From NCBI GenBank assembly GCA_963709395.1, contig CAVPWP010000020.1, positions 310,001 through 374,000 of the forward strand: DNA of 64,000 nt, written 5' to 3'. Numbering within the stretch: the first letter of the stretch is position 1; each line of letters opens with the position of its first letter. Both the position numbers and the translations under genes were made by a program. The stretch is from CAVPWP01 sp963709395. GTDB taxonomy: Bacteria > Pseudomonadota > Alphaproteobacteria > Rhodobacterales > Rhodobacteraceae. Of the stretch, positions 8,719 through 17,414 are shown in pieces. The notes under the pieces were generated by a model. It was not told the origin of the DNA, ran no database searches, and saw only the letters and a program-made list of their open reading frames with translations.

Positions 8719-9650
8719 TCGTTCCGGCCACCGATACATGAACCTGATCGGCGGTCGGCGGCGTCGGTCCGGATACGACCGCAACCGCCTGGCCATCCAC
8801 CAGAACGGCCGTGCCATCGCCCGATGCTGCCGGCATCACGGTCACCTCAAGCGGGCCGGGAAACGCCGCGGGCGACAAAGTGATCGACAGCCGGTCCCCC
8901 GAATCGAACCCCCCGATCACTACGGGCTTCGGCGCGCCTGTTTCAGGATCGCCCCAGACAAGTGTTCCGCCCTCCGGGGCATCGTCATCGACCACCGGGG
9001 CCAGCGCATCGCCGTCCCATGGATCGGCCGGGGGCTGGTCGGGCGTATCCGGGTCGACAGGACCCAGCGGCACAGCATCGTGAAGAGGATCGGGCAGATC
9101 GTCGGGCGCGTCCGGGTCGGCCGGAGACAGGACAGAAACCTCCTCTGCCCCATCACCCGCGCCTGCATCGTCTCCGGCCGGGTCCGCGAAGACCTCGAGA
9201 CAGCGGAAACGTCACCGGCCCCTCTTCATCCGCCGTGTCGATGCAGACAGTAATCGAATCGACCGGCACTTCGGAAAGGCCGGGAAACCGCACGGTCACA
9301 AGCGTCTCGGCCGCGTTGGTGAATGATAGCGAGACTCCGTCGGCATCGTCGTACAGCGCGATCTCACTGTCCCAGGTATCGATGGTCAGCGTGCATTGGT
9401 CGCACTCCGGGTCGAAGCCGGCGAGGACCGCGTCACCGGACATCGCCGCGATTTCGTGCTGCACGCCCACAGGCAGCGCGTCGTCAGGGTCTTCCGACAT
9501 GGAGATCATATCCTCATCGTCGGCAGATGCGCCGACATCCATCGCGGCGTCACCCTCGACCGGATCATCTTCCTCGTCGGAGAAATGGTCGAATGCGAAG
9601 GGCACCATCGCGGCCGCCGCAAGACCGGCAAGCATGAGCGCTGCAAGCAT
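8708..9650 (-). CDS. Acidic exported or membrane-anchored protein, unknown function, with one +1 frameshift
   Basis: From ATG 9650 the protein starts with a hydrophobic segment (MLAALMLAGLAAAAMVPFAF) that is a signal peptide or single anchor, followed by a strongly acidic spacer (SDEEDDPVEGDAAMDVG). A beta-rich stretch follows with a CDQC motif. Near plus position 9197 the frame shifts by +1: LSR continues in the next frame as VFADPAGDDAGAGDG and runs on to VSVAGTISR. With one base removed it is 313 residues. Proline/aspartate repeats (PVDPDTPDQPPADPWDGD) form a linker between two similar beta-like regions. I do not recognise a family. It is transcribed against the surrounding ribosomal cluster. 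Confidence 0.65.
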
Positions 9651-9803
9651 CGTCGATCACCCCGTTCCGTTCCCCCGACAACACTCTAGCGCGGCACGAT
9701 TGCCGCAAGGTGCAGAATGCACGGACAATTCTTGGAAATTTCAGGGTGTTTCGGTTCGGCGCGAACAGATAGGATTTCTCTGACGAAACGGCGGCACGCA
9801 GAT

Positions 9804-10142
9804 ATGTCCAACGACGAAAATCCGAACCAGGTGAACGTGGCCGAAGAGATCGAGGCCCTGCGGCGCGAGGTCGAACGCCTGAACAACCACCGCTTCATCC
9901 GGATCCAGAACAGCCCCTGGCGGCTTTTTGGCTATCGGTTCATGTCGGGGTTGTTCACCGGGTTTGGCACGGTGATCGGGGCAACGCTCCTGGTGTCCTT
10001 GGTCGTCTACTGGCTGCAGGGCATCGACTGGATCCCGGTGATCGGGGACTGGGCCGCAGAGATCGCCTCGCGCATCGAGCGGGACCTTTCCGGCGCAGGA
10101 CCAGCGGACCCGATCACCACACCGCCACCGCCTCAACCCTAG
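9804..10142 (+). CDS. DUF5665 membrane protein
   Basis: 112 residues from the ATG at 9804 (MSNDENPNQVNVAEEIEALR). A short coiled-coil (EEIEALRREVERLNNHRF) leads into SPWRLFGYRFMSGLFTGFGT and a single membrane helix (VIGATLLVSLVVYWLQGIDW). The tail PIIGDW-like segment, PVIGDWAAEIASRIERDL, is amphipathic and the end is proline rich. This layout matches DUF5665, a family with no known function. It lies between the acidic-protein gene (divergent) and rpsO. Confidence 0.8.
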   Translation: MSNDENPNQVNVAEEIEALRREVERLNNHRFIRIQNSPWRLFGYRFMSGLFTGFGTVIGATLLVSLVVYWLQGIDWIPVIGDWAAEIASRIERDLSGAGPADPITTPPPPQP

Positions 10143-10274
10143 GCCTCTTTTCTTTTCGGCGCCGATCCCCTATACGCGCGCATCCGCCGGATCGTTTCTG
10201 GCGGTATCTCTCCACGGGCTTTGCTGGACGACATCCCGGCTTGCGCCATGAACCCCTTTTGAAAGGAGACCCCG

Positions 10275-10544
10275 ATGTCGATCACTGCTGAAGAAAAACA
10301 GCGCGTCATGAAGGACTTCGCCACGAAAGAGGGCGATACAGGGTCCCCGGAAGTGCAGATCGCGATCCTGTCCAGCCGCATCTCGACCCTGACCGAGCAC
10401 TTCAAGACCCACAAGAAGGACAACCACTCGCGCCGTGGCCTTCTCAAGCTCGTGGCCCAGCGCCGCAAGCTGCTCGACTACACGCGCGCCAAGGACGAAG
10501 CGCGCTACCAGGCGATCATCGAGCGCCTCGGCCTGCGCCGCTGA
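10275..10544 (+). CDS. rpsO: 30S ribosomal protein S15
   Basis: 89 residues, the usual S15 length, with GDTGSPEVQIAILSSRISTL, HFKTHKKDNHSRRGLLKLVA and LDYTRAKDEARYQAIIERLG. It binds the 16S central domain early in 30S assembly. A strong ribosome site, GAAAGGAG, sits about 6 bases before the ATG. A good intrinsic terminator follows within 60 bases, so rpsO can be expressed separately from pnp. Confidence 0.98.
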   Translation: MSITAEEKQRVMKDFATKEGDTGSPEVQIAILSSRISTLTEHFKTHKKDNHSRRGLLKLVAQRRKLLDYTRAKDEARYQAIIERLGLRR

Positions 10545-10600
10545 CATCGGCCGACCCCACCGGACGACCGGTGGAGCCGCGACGAACGACAGACAACGAA

Positions 10601-10625
10601 GGGGGCCCGCAAGGCCCCTTTTTTC
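10601..10625 (+). terminator. Intrinsic terminator of rpsO
   Basis: GGGGCC (10602-10607) pairs with GGCCCC (10613-10618) around a five-base loop and is followed by six T residues (10619-10624). Confidence 0.9.
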
Positions 10626-10832
10626 TTGGCGGACTCGACCTGCGTCCTTGTCTATCGAAGATGCCCCCGTCACGACGCCGCCCTGACCGGATATCTGGCC
10701 GGCATCGGTTCGCCCCGGCACCTCCAAGCCCCCGTCGCGCCAAGCCGCTTCCCTTGGGGCCCAAACTGCTTTATGACGCCCGTCATCTGAGACGTGACGC
10801 TCTGGCCCCGGCGCATGGAAACGATAGGGGTC

Positions 10833-10889
10833 GGCGGCAATGGGGCCGCCATTCAAACGGGAGACCCGGGACCGCCCGGGAGTGCTCCC
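10833..10889 (+). promoter_or_regulatory. Two hairpins in the pnp leader
   Basis: First hairpin: GGCGGC (10833-10838) with GCCGCC (10845-10850). Second hairpin is longer: GGGAG (10859-10863) with CTCCC (10885-10889) enclosing CCCGGG (10865-10870) with CCCGGG (10875-10880) around an ACCG loop. It ends 16 bases before the pnp ATG. In enterobacteria a leader stem is cut by RNase III and used for PNPase autoregulation; a similar role here is inference from position only. Confidence 0.5.
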
Positions 10890-10905
10890 CATCAGGAAAC
10901 GATAC

Positions 10906-13041
10906 ATGTTCAAAGAAGTGAAGAAATCCATCCAGTGGGGTGAGGAAACTCTCACGCTGGAAACCGGCAAGATCGCGCGCCAGGCCGACGGCTCGGTCAT
11001 CGCCACCTATGGCGAAACCTCCGTCATGGCCAACGTCACCTTCGCCAAGGAACAGAAGCCGGGGCAGGACTTTTTCCCGCTGACTGTTCACTACAACGAA
11101 AAATACTATGCCGCCGGCAAGATCCCGGGCGGCTTTTTCAAGCGCGAGGCGCGCCCGACCGAGAAAGAGACGCTGACCTCGCGTCTGATCGACCGGCCGA
11201 TCCGCCCGCTGTTCGTCCCCGGCTTCAAGAACGAGGTGCTGGTCATCTGCACCGTTCTCAGCCACGACCTTGTCAACGATCCGGACATTGTGGCGATGAT
11301 TGCCGCCTCGGCCGCCCTGACGATCTCGGGCGCACCGTTCCGGGGCCCGATCGCCGGCTGCCGCGTGGGCTACGAGGATGGCGACTACATCCTCAACCCC
11401 ACCTGCGAAGACATGCACCAGCTGCGCAACAACCCCGACCAGCGTCTGGATCTCGTCGTCGCCGGCACCAAGGACGCCGTGATGATGGTGGAATCGGAAG
11501 CCTACGAGCTTTCCGAAGCCGAGATGCTGGGTGCGGTGAATTTCGCCCATCAGCAGATCCAGCCGGTGATCGACCTCATCATCGACCTGGCCGAGGAAAC
11601 GGCGAAAGAGCCCTTCGACTTCCAGCCTGCGGATTACTCGGAGCTCTATGCGGCCATCAAGGCCGCCGGCGAAGAGAAGATGCGCGCCGCCTATGCCATC
11701 ACGGACAAGCAGCAGCGCGTAACGGCCGTCGCCGCTGCGCGCGAGGCCGTGCTGGCCGCGCTGAGTGAAGAGCAGCGCGCCGATGCCAACCTCGGGTCGG
11801 CGTTCAAGAAGCTCGAATCGATGGTTCTGCGCGGCGATGTCGTCAAGAACGGTCACCGCATCGACGGGCGCCGCACCGACGAGGTGCGCCCGATCGTTGC
11901 CGAAACCGGGCTTCTTCCCCGGACGCATGGGTCGGCCCTGTTCACCCGTGGGGAAACCCAGGGTCTGGTCGTCACCACGCTTGGTACCGGCGACGACGAG
12001 CAGATGATCGACGCGCTGGAAGGCACCTACCGGTCGAATTTCCTCCTGCACTACAACTTCCCGCCCTATTCGGTCGGCGAAGTCGGGCGCTTCGGACCTC
12101 CGGGTCGTCGCGAGATCGGCCATGGCAAGCTGGCATGGCGGGCGCTGCAGGCGGTTCTGCCGGCACCGACGGATTTCCCCTACACCATCCGTCTGGTGTC
12201 CGAGATCACGGAATCCAACGGCTCGTCCTCGATGGCCACGGTCTGTGGTTCGTCGTTGTCGATGATGGATGCGGGTGTTCCGCTGAAATCAGCGGTGGCC
12301 GGCGTTGCCATGGGCCTGGTGCTGGAAGACGACGGCTCCTACGCGATCCTGACCGATATCCTTGGCGACGAGGATCACCTCGGCGACATGGACTTCAAGG
12401 TCGCGGGCACTGAAAACGGCATCACCTCGCTCCAGATGGACATCAAGGTCGCGGGCATCACGCCCGAGATCATGGAAAAAGCCCTGGCGCAGGCCAAGGA
12501 AGGCCGGATGCACATCCTCGGCGAGATGAACAAGGCGAAGTCGGAAACCTCCGGCTTCAGCGTGCATGCCCCGCGCATCGAGACGATGACGATCCCCACC
12601 GACAAGATCCGCGAAGTGATCGGGTCGGGCGGCAAGGTCATCCGCGAAATCGTCGAACTCTCGGGTGCCAAGGTCGACATCAACGACGACGGCGTGATCA
12701 AGATCGCATCGTCCAACGGGGATGCCATCCAGAAGGCCTACGACATGATCCACTCGATCGTGGCCGAGCCCGAGGAAGGCAAGATCTACAAGGGCAAGGT
12801 CGTCAAACTGGTCGACTTCGGCGCCTTCGTGAACTTCTTCGGCAAGCGGGACGGCCTTGTGCACGTCAGCCAGATCGAGAACCGGCGCCTCAACCATCCT
12901 TCGGACGTTCTGAAGGAAGGCCAGGAGGTCTGGGTCAAGCTTCTGGGCTTTGACGATCGTGGCAAGGTGCGCCTGTCGATGAAGATGATCGACCAGGCCA
13001 CCGGCGAGGAAATGAAGAACGAAGAAGCGGCCGAAGGCTGA
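10906..13041 (+). CDS. pnp: Polynucleotide phosphorylase
   Basis: 711 residues, full length. A phosphorolytic 3'-5' exoribonuclease of mRNA decay. Two RNase PH-like domains are visible: the first with TLETGKIARQADGSVIATYG, the second with FTRGETQGLVVTTLGTGDDE and LHYNFPPYSVGEVGRFG and the DILGDEDHLGDMDFKVAGT stretch. A KH domain starts near residue 565 (DKIREVIGSGGKVIREIVE) and an S1 domain near 626 (KIYKGKVVKLVDFGAFVNFF). The start MFKEVKKSIQWGEETLTLE is the family N-terminus; in-frame codons upstream lie inside the leader hairpins. A strong terminator follows. Confidence 0.98.
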   Translation: MFKEVKKSIQWGEETLTLETGKIARQADGSVIATYGETSVMANVTFAKEQKPGQDFFPLTVHYNEKYYAAGKIPGGFFKREARPTEKETLTSRLIDRPIRPLFVPGFKNEVLVICTVLSHDLVNDPDIVAMIAASAALTISGAPFRGPIAGCRVGYEDGDYILNPTCEDMHQLRNNPDQRLDLVVAGTKDAVMMVESEAYELSEAEMLGAVNFAHQQIQPVIDLIIDLAEETAKEPFDFQPADYSELYAAIKAAGEEKMRAAYAITDKQQRVTAVAAAREAVLAALSEEQRADANLGSAFKKLESMVLRGDVVKNGHRIDGRRTDEVRPIVAETGLLPRTHGSALFTRGETQGLVVTTLGTGDDEQMIDALEGTYRSNFLLHYNFPPYSVGEVGRFGPPGRREIGHGKLAWRALQAVLPAPTDFPYTIRLVSEITESNGSSSMATVCGSSLSMMDAGVPLKSAVAGVAMGLVLEDDGSYAILTDILGDEDHLGDMDFKVAGTENGITSLQMDIKVAGITPEIMEKALAQAKEGRMHILGEMNKAKSETSGFSVHAPRIETMTIPTDKIREVIGSGGKVIREIVELSGAKVDINDDGVIKIASSNGDAIQKAYDMIHSIVAEPEEGKIYKGKVVKLVDFGAFVNFFGKRDGLVHVSQIENRRLNHPSDVLKEGQEVWVKLLGFDDRGKVRLSMKMIDQATGEEMKNEEAAEG

Positions 13042-13062
13042 CGTTCGTCTCACGAAATCAAC

Positions 13063-13093
13063 AAAGCCCCGGCAGCGATGCCGGGGCTTTTTC
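13063..13093 (+). terminator. Intrinsic terminator after pnp, usable from both strands
   Basis: AAAGCCCCGGC (13063-13073) pairs perfectly with GCCGGGGCTTT (13080-13090) around a six-base loop, followed by TTTTTC. The symmetrical A/T ends mean it may also stop transcripts of the convergent Trm112 operon. Confidence 0.9.
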
Positions 13094-13128
13094 GTTTTCG
13101 GTACATGTCACGCAACCGGAGTGCCGGG

Positions 13129-13317
13129 CTAATCGAGGGCGCGCGCCTCGCTCACCAGCATGATCGGGATGCCATTGCGGATCGGGTAGGCCAGATGCGC
13201 GGCCTTGCTCAGCAGCTCCTGCCGCGTTGCGTCATAGCTCAGGATCCCGTGCGTCTGCGGACAGACAAGCGCCTCGAGCATCCTGCGGTCGAATCCCTGT
13301 GGTGCCGCTTCGGTCAT
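13129..13317 (-). CDS. Trm112 family protein (UPF0434/YcaR-like)
   Basis: 62 residues. LEALVCPQTHGILSYDATRQ followed by AYPIRNGIPIMLVSEAR is the Trm112/YcaR pattern; in this family the first CP..T/C site often carries zinc, but here only one cysteine remains. In other organisms Trm112 activates methyltransferases; bacterial roles are unclear. It is the last gene of a minus-strand run (thioredoxin-like, LON-domain, Trm112) and overlaps its upstream neighbour by four bases. Confidence 0.88.
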   Translation of the reverse strand: MTEAAPQGFDRRMLEALVCPQTHGILSYDATRQELLSKAAHLAYPIRNGIPIMLVSEARALD

Positions 13318-13958
13318 TGCATCAGCTCTTCACTCGAACCGCCGCGCAGGGCGAACTCGATCAGGGTCACGAGGGTTTCGCGGCGGGTGGACAGCGACGG
13401 GGCCTCGAGAAGCGCCTGCTTGTCCTCGGGGTCGAAGGGACACAGCATCGAAAGCGAATTGATCAGAAGCTCGTCTTCGGCTTCCTTCAGGCTCGACCAG
13501 TCGGTCGAAAGATTGTTGGCCTCGAAAAAGCGCGACAGGATATCCAGAAGACGATCACGGTCGAACCCCTTGTCCTGCTCGGCCGCCCCGAGGTCGCGCT
13601 CGAAGCCCGTCCAGTCGACCTCGCAGCGAATGTAGGGGGTGAACCCCTCGATCTCGGACCGGATGCGAAACCGCGACATCCCCGCCAGGGTGATCATGTA
13701 GCGCCCGTCCTCGGTCTCGGAAAAGGCGGTCAGTCGCCCGGCACAGCCGATGCTGTGCAGCCGCCGGCCACCCGACTTCGGCGTCTCGCGGGTCTGGACC
13801 ATGCCGATCAGCCGGTGCGAAGTCTTCAACGTGTCGTCGAGCATGGCAAGATAGCGCGGCTCGAAGATATGAAGCGGCAGGCGCGCGCGCGGCAACAAGA
13901 GCGCCCCCGGCAACGGGAACACCGGGATCGTCTCGGGCAGATCGGTTGGGTTTAACAT
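13314..13958 (-). CDS. LON substrate-binding-domain protein
   Basis: 214 residues from ATG 13958 (MLNPTDLPETIPVFPLPGAL). The N-terminal substrate-binding domain of Lon is present (LLPRARLPLHIFEPRYLAML, then IGCAGRLTAFSETEDGRY), but no AAA+ or protease domain follows, so it is the stand-alone family (YcaL/PF02190 type). The C-terminal 80 residues are helical. Function is unknown; a chaperone or adaptor role is often proposed. It is 26 bases from the thioredoxin-like gene and overlaps the Trm112 start, so the three are probably one operon. Confidence 0.9.
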   Translation of the reverse strand: MLNPTDLPETIPVFPLPGALLLPRARLPLHIFEPRYLAMLDDTLKTSHRLIGMVQTRETPKSGGRRLHSIGCAGRLTAFSETEDGRYMITLAGMSRFRIRSEIEGFTPYIRCEVDWTGFERDLGAAEQDKGFDRDRLLDILSRFFEANNLSTDWSSLKEAEDELLINSLSMLCPFDPEDKQALLEAPSLSTRRETLVTLIEFALRGGSSEELMQ

Positions 13959-13984
13959 GAACGGCAGGTAGCCCGGACAACCCG

Positions 13985-14893
13985 TCAGGCAAATATCATG
14001 GACGACAGCTTGCGGCGCGCGGTGAGCGCGATGGGATCCTGCGGCTTCAACGCATCGAAGATGATGAAGAGCTGCGATTTCGCCGCCCCGTCGTTCCACT
14101 CGCGGTCACGCCGGAAGAGTTCGAGCAGCTGGTCGACCGCTGCCTGCGCATCGCCCTTGGCGTAGAGGGCTTTTGCAAGGTCCAGCCGTGACTGATGGTC
14201 ATCGGGGTCGGCCTCGACTGCTGCGCGCAACTGTTCGATGGGTCCGGCGTTCCGGGCCTGGTGCGCCAGCGCAAGCTGGGCCCGCGCGGCGTCCACTTCG
14301 GAGGCGGCGGTCAGCGACGCGGGGACCGCCTCAAGCAATTGCTCCGCTTCCTCGATCTGCCCGACCGCGATCTGGGCACGGACCAACCCGCCATAGGCCG
14401 CAGCACTTTCCGGGTCCTCGGCAAGGATCGCAGCGAAGGTCTGCGCGGCATCGGCGGCGGCCCCTTCCGCCAGCATGGTCTCGGCGGCCTCAAGGGCCTC
14501 GGCAAGCCCGCCATCCCCGGCCAGCGCGCCCACGCGTTCGATGAAGGCCGCCACTTCCGACCCGGGCAGAGCCCCCTGAAAACCGTCCACCGGCTGGCCC
14601 TGCCAGAAGGCATAGACCGTGGGGATCGACTGGATGCGAAGCTGCGCGGCGATCTGCGGGTTCTCGTCCACGTTGATCTTCACAAGACGCACCTTGCCTC
14701 CCGCGCCCGTCACCGCGCCTTCGATGGCAGGTGTCAGGGTCCGGCAGGGACCGCACCACGGCGCCCAGAAATCGACGATCACGGGCACTTCGCGGCTGGC
14801 CTCGATCACCTCGGCCATGAAGGTCGCATCGGACCCGTCGCTGATCAGGTCAGCCTTCGGCTGCGCGTTCGGTTTGTCGCCTAGTCCAAGCAT
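13985..14893 (-). CDS. Thioredoxin-TPR protein, CnoX/YbbN type
   Basis: 302 residues. An N-terminal thioredoxin domain (VPVIVDFWAPWCGPCRTLTP near residue 45; KINVDENPQIAAQLRIQSIP) is followed by about 180 residues of tetratricopeptide-like helices (EALEAAETMLAEGAAADAAQ, ARAQLALAHQARNAGPIEQL). This is the architecture of the chaperone-redox protein CnoX. The active site is an intact WCGPC, whereas the E. coli protein lacks the first cysteine, so redox activity is expected. No signal peptide: cytoplasmic. First gene of the run with the LON-domain and Trm112 genes. Confidence 0.92.
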   Translation of the reverse strand: MLGLGDKPNAQPKADLISDGSDATFMAEVIEASREVPVIVDFWAPWCGPCRTLTPAIEGAVTGAGGKVRLVKINVDENPQIAAQLRIQSIPTVYAFWQGQPVDGFQGALPGSEVAAFIERVGALAGDGGLAEALEAAETMLAEGAAADAAQTFAAILAEDPESAAAYGGLVRAQIAVGQIEEAEQLLEAVPASLTAASEVDAARAQLALAHQARNAGPIEQLRAAVEADPDDHQSRLDLAKALYAKGDAQAAVDQLLELFRRDREWNDGAAKSQLFIIFDALKPQDPIALTARRKLSSMIFA

Positions 14894-15114
14894 GGTGTCA
14901 CCTTCCGTATCTGTCCGGCCCTATATGTGCCCGCAACGGGGAAAGGCCAAGGGGGCTTGGCGCGGCGACGGCATCGGACAAGACGGACCTCATGCCGGGG
15001 ATCGGCGGCTTGATGCTCCAAGAATCGCCTTCTGCGAAAAAGCATGCGTCTCGGGCGCTTGTCGTGCCGGCAGCCCACGCCTAGGCTCGGACGATCGCAA
15101 GAAAGGACAACGAG

Positions 15115-15766
15115 GTGAACCGGACCCTGCTCTGCTTCGGCGACAGCAACACCCACGGCACGGCACCCTTTGCGCGCATGGACGAACCGCGGCGCCGATA
15201 CGACGCGGCCACGCGCTGGCCCCGGATCGCCCTCGGATCATCTTGGTCCGGACTGGACCCTTGTCGAGGAAGGTCTGCCGGGCAGGACCGCCCAGTTCGC
15301 CGATCCGCTGATGGGGGCGCATATGGACGGCCGCGCGGGACTACGCATCGCGCTTGAAAGCCACGGGCCGATCGACGCTCTTGCCGTCATGCTTGGCACG
15401 AACGACGTCAAGACGATGTTCGGCGCGACACCCGAAACTGTCGTTGCCGGGCTTGCCGCCCTCCTCAACATCGCCCTATCGGCCGAAATGCAGGCCCGCC
15501 ACGGAGGCTTTCGCGTCCTCCTTGTCTGCCCGCCCCCGGTCGAGGAGGCCGGATGCCTTGCCGGGGTCTTCTGGGGCGGGCGCGCGAAGGCGCTTGCCCT
15601 GCCGCCGCTTTGCGAAGCGCTGGCCGGGGCGCTGGGCGTGGGCTTCCTGAATGCGGGCGACCATATCCGCGTCAGCCCGCTCGACGGCGTGCATTTCGAC
15701 GAAGCGGCCCATGCCGCACTGGGCGCGACGGTCGCGCGGGCCGTCGGGGAACTCTGCAGCGGATAG
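15115..15766 (+). CDS. SGNH/GDSL hydrolase, one +1 frameshift
   Basis: Esterase-like SGNH hydrolase. The GTG at 15115, preceded by AGAAAGGA, gives MNRTLLCFGDSNTHGTAPFA with the nucleophile in the GDSN block I. At a CCC run (15230-15232) the frame shifts by +1; the second frame continues HLGPDWTLVEEGLPGRTAQF, then MLGTNDVK (block III, GxND) and ISPLDG-like VSPLDGVHFDEAAHAALG (block V, D..H). Joining the frames gives 216 residues, normal for this family. Some relatives are arylesterases or acyl-CoA thioesterases; the substrate is unknown. It converges on the exonuclease gene with seven bases between. Confidence 0.85.
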
Positions 15767-15773
15767 AGGCCCG

Positions 15774-16568
15774 TCAGGCCCCCAGATCGAAGCTTGCGAA
15801 GACCGGCGCGTGGTCCGAAGGCTGCTCCCAGCCCCTAGCCGTCCGAAGGACGCGCGAGCCGTGTCCGGCACCGGCAAGGTCGGACGTCGCCCAGATATGA
15901 TCAAGCCGCCGCCCCTTGTCGGCGGCATCCCAGTCGGCCGCGCGATAGGACCACCAAGTGTAGAGCAGGCCGTCGGGAATGTCCTTGCGGGTGATGTCGA
16001 CCCAGTCACCGGCTTCCTGCACGGCTGCCAGGTGGTCGACTTCCACCGGCGTGTGGCTGACGATCTTCAGAAGCTGCTTGTGGTTCCAGACATCATCCTC
16101 GCGCGGAGCGATGTTCAGGTCGCCGACCAGGATTGCCCGCTCGGGGCGGCTATCGCGAAACCAGTCCCGCATCTCCGACAGGTAGTCGAGCTTCTGGCCG
16201 AACTTTTCGTTGACGGCCCGGTCCGGCACATCCCCGCCTGCGGGAACGTAGAAATTGTGGATCGTTACCCCGCTTTCAAGCCGCGCCGCGACGTGGCGCG
16301 CATGGCCAAGGGCTGCGAAATCCATGTCGCCCGCATCCTCGATGGGAAGCTTCGACAGGATCGCGACGCCGTTGTACCCCTTCTGCCCGCGCGCCACGAC
16401 ATGGCCATAGCCTAGCGCGGCGAACCCTTCGAGCGGCATCTTGTCGACCGGCGACTTGCACTCCTGCAGACACAGGATATCCGGCGCCTCCTCGCGCAGC
16501 AGCCGTTCGACCAGACCGGCGCGAAGGCGGACCGAGTTGATGTTCCAGGTGGCGAGGGTGAAGGTCAT
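15774..16568 (-). CDS. xth: Exodeoxyribonuclease III
   Basis: 264 residues. Apurinic/apyrimidinic endonuclease and 3'-exonuclease of base-excision repair. Motifs of the ExoIII/EEP fold: LATWNINSVRLRAG, ILCLQECKSP, KGYNGVAILSK, VGDLNIAPREDDVWN, and the end WEQPSDHAPVFASFDLGA. I prefer the ATG at 16568 (MTFTLATWN) over that at 16574 because the GGAG sequence touches the first ATG but sits six bases from the second. Confidence 0.95.
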   Translation of the reverse strand: MTFTLATWNINSVRLRAGLVERLLREEAPDILCLQECKSPVDKMPLEGFAALGYGHVVARGQKGYNGVAILSKLPIEDAGDMDFAALGHARHVAARLESGVTIHNFYVPAGGDVPDRAVNEKFGQKLDYLSEMRDWFRDSRPERAILVGDLNIAPREDDVWNHKQLLKIVSHTPVEVDHLAAVQEAGDWVDITRKDIPDGLLYTWWSYRAADWDAADKGRRLDHIWATSDLAGAGHGSRVLRTARGWEQPSDHAPVFASFDLGA

Positions 16569-16630
16569 GGGCATCTCCGGTGTCGGTCGGCGCGACCCTA
16601 GCCGCCCCGCCCACCGGTCTCAACGCCCAG

Positions 16631-17275
16631 TCACTCCGGCGGCCTGCTCCGGACGTGGGGGAAGTCGCCCTCGGCGATATAGGCCTCTTCCTCGGGCGTC
16701 GAGACGCGGCCGTAGATCGGGTTGCGGTGCGGATGGCGCCCGAACCGTTCGATGATCCCACGAACCCGTTCGTTCTGTGCTTTCATCATCGGGGCCGCGT
16801 ATGCCATCCCTTCGGGCAATGCCGCGACGATGTCGTCCGATATCCGGTCGATGATGTCGAAACGGGCGAGGTGGTCGGGCCCTTCGCAATGGCTGAGCGC
16901 GACAAGGAGAAAGAGCCGCTCGTACCCTTCATAGGTTTCGTAGTGGCCGTTCTCCAGGGACTCGAGGACAAGACGCGTGGCCTTGATGTCCTGTGCATAG
17001 GCTGCAGGCGTGCCGCGCCAGAGCGATCGGGGAAACTGATCCAGCGCCAGGATCAGGGCCAGCCGACCGCGCGGGGTTTCGGCCCAGTGATCAAGCTCGC
17101 CACGGGCGGCCGCGACAGTGAGATCGGCGAATTCGGAGATGATGCGATCATCCATCCCGCCCTGCATGCGGCACTCGATCCAGGGACCGAAGGTCTCGCG
17201 GGTCTTCCAGAAGTCGGTATCGGGATACCAGAAGTCCAGCACCTGATCGGGGGTGAACCCTTGGGGATCGGTCAT
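16631..17275 (-). CDS. DUF924 family protein
   Basis: 214 residues from ATG 17275. The DUF924 pattern is complete: VLDFWYPDTDFWK near residue 12, LALILALDQFPRSLWRGTPA near 75 and YMALPEGM-like helices after it; the fold is TPR-like. No biochemical function is established. It is separated from the regulator gene upstream by a terminator, so it needs its own promoter within about 60 bases of the start. Confidence 0.88.
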   Translation of the reverse strand: MTDPQGFTPDQVLDFWYPDTDFWKTRETFGPWIECRMQGGMDDRIISEFADLTVAAARGELDHWAETPRGRLALILALDQFPRSLWRGTPAAYAQDIKATRLVLESLENGHYETYEGYERLFLLVALSHCEGPDHLARFDIIDRISDDIVAALPEGMAYAAPMMKAQNERVRGIIERFGRHPHRNPIYGRVSTPEEEAYIAEGDFPHVRSRPPE

Positions 17276-17334
17276 GCCGTCAATACCTCCGCCTTTGCCG
17301 TTCCAACGTTGGTCATTGGCACGGAGCCGACAAG

Positions 17335-17361
17335 AAAAAAGGCCCGGGCAGAGCCCGGGCC
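17335..17361 (-). terminator. Intrinsic terminator after the response regulator gene
   Basis: On the minus strand a perfect nine-base stem GGCCCGGGC / GCCCGGGCC (17341-17361) with a TCT loop is followed by six T residues (17335-17340). Confidence 0.9.
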
Positions 17362-17414
17362 AGTCCAACAGGGAGGTAATGTCACATCATGACCCCGACG
17401 CGACCAGGGGAACA

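Larger units (their letters stand above)
10545..10905 (+). other. rpsO-pnp intergenic region
   Basis: 361 bases without a gene. It holds the rpsO terminator (10601-10625), about 200 bases of GC-rich sequence in which I see no clear open frame or promoter consensus, and two hairpins immediately before pnp (10833-10889). The pnp promoter should be inside this stretch. Confidence 0.7.
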
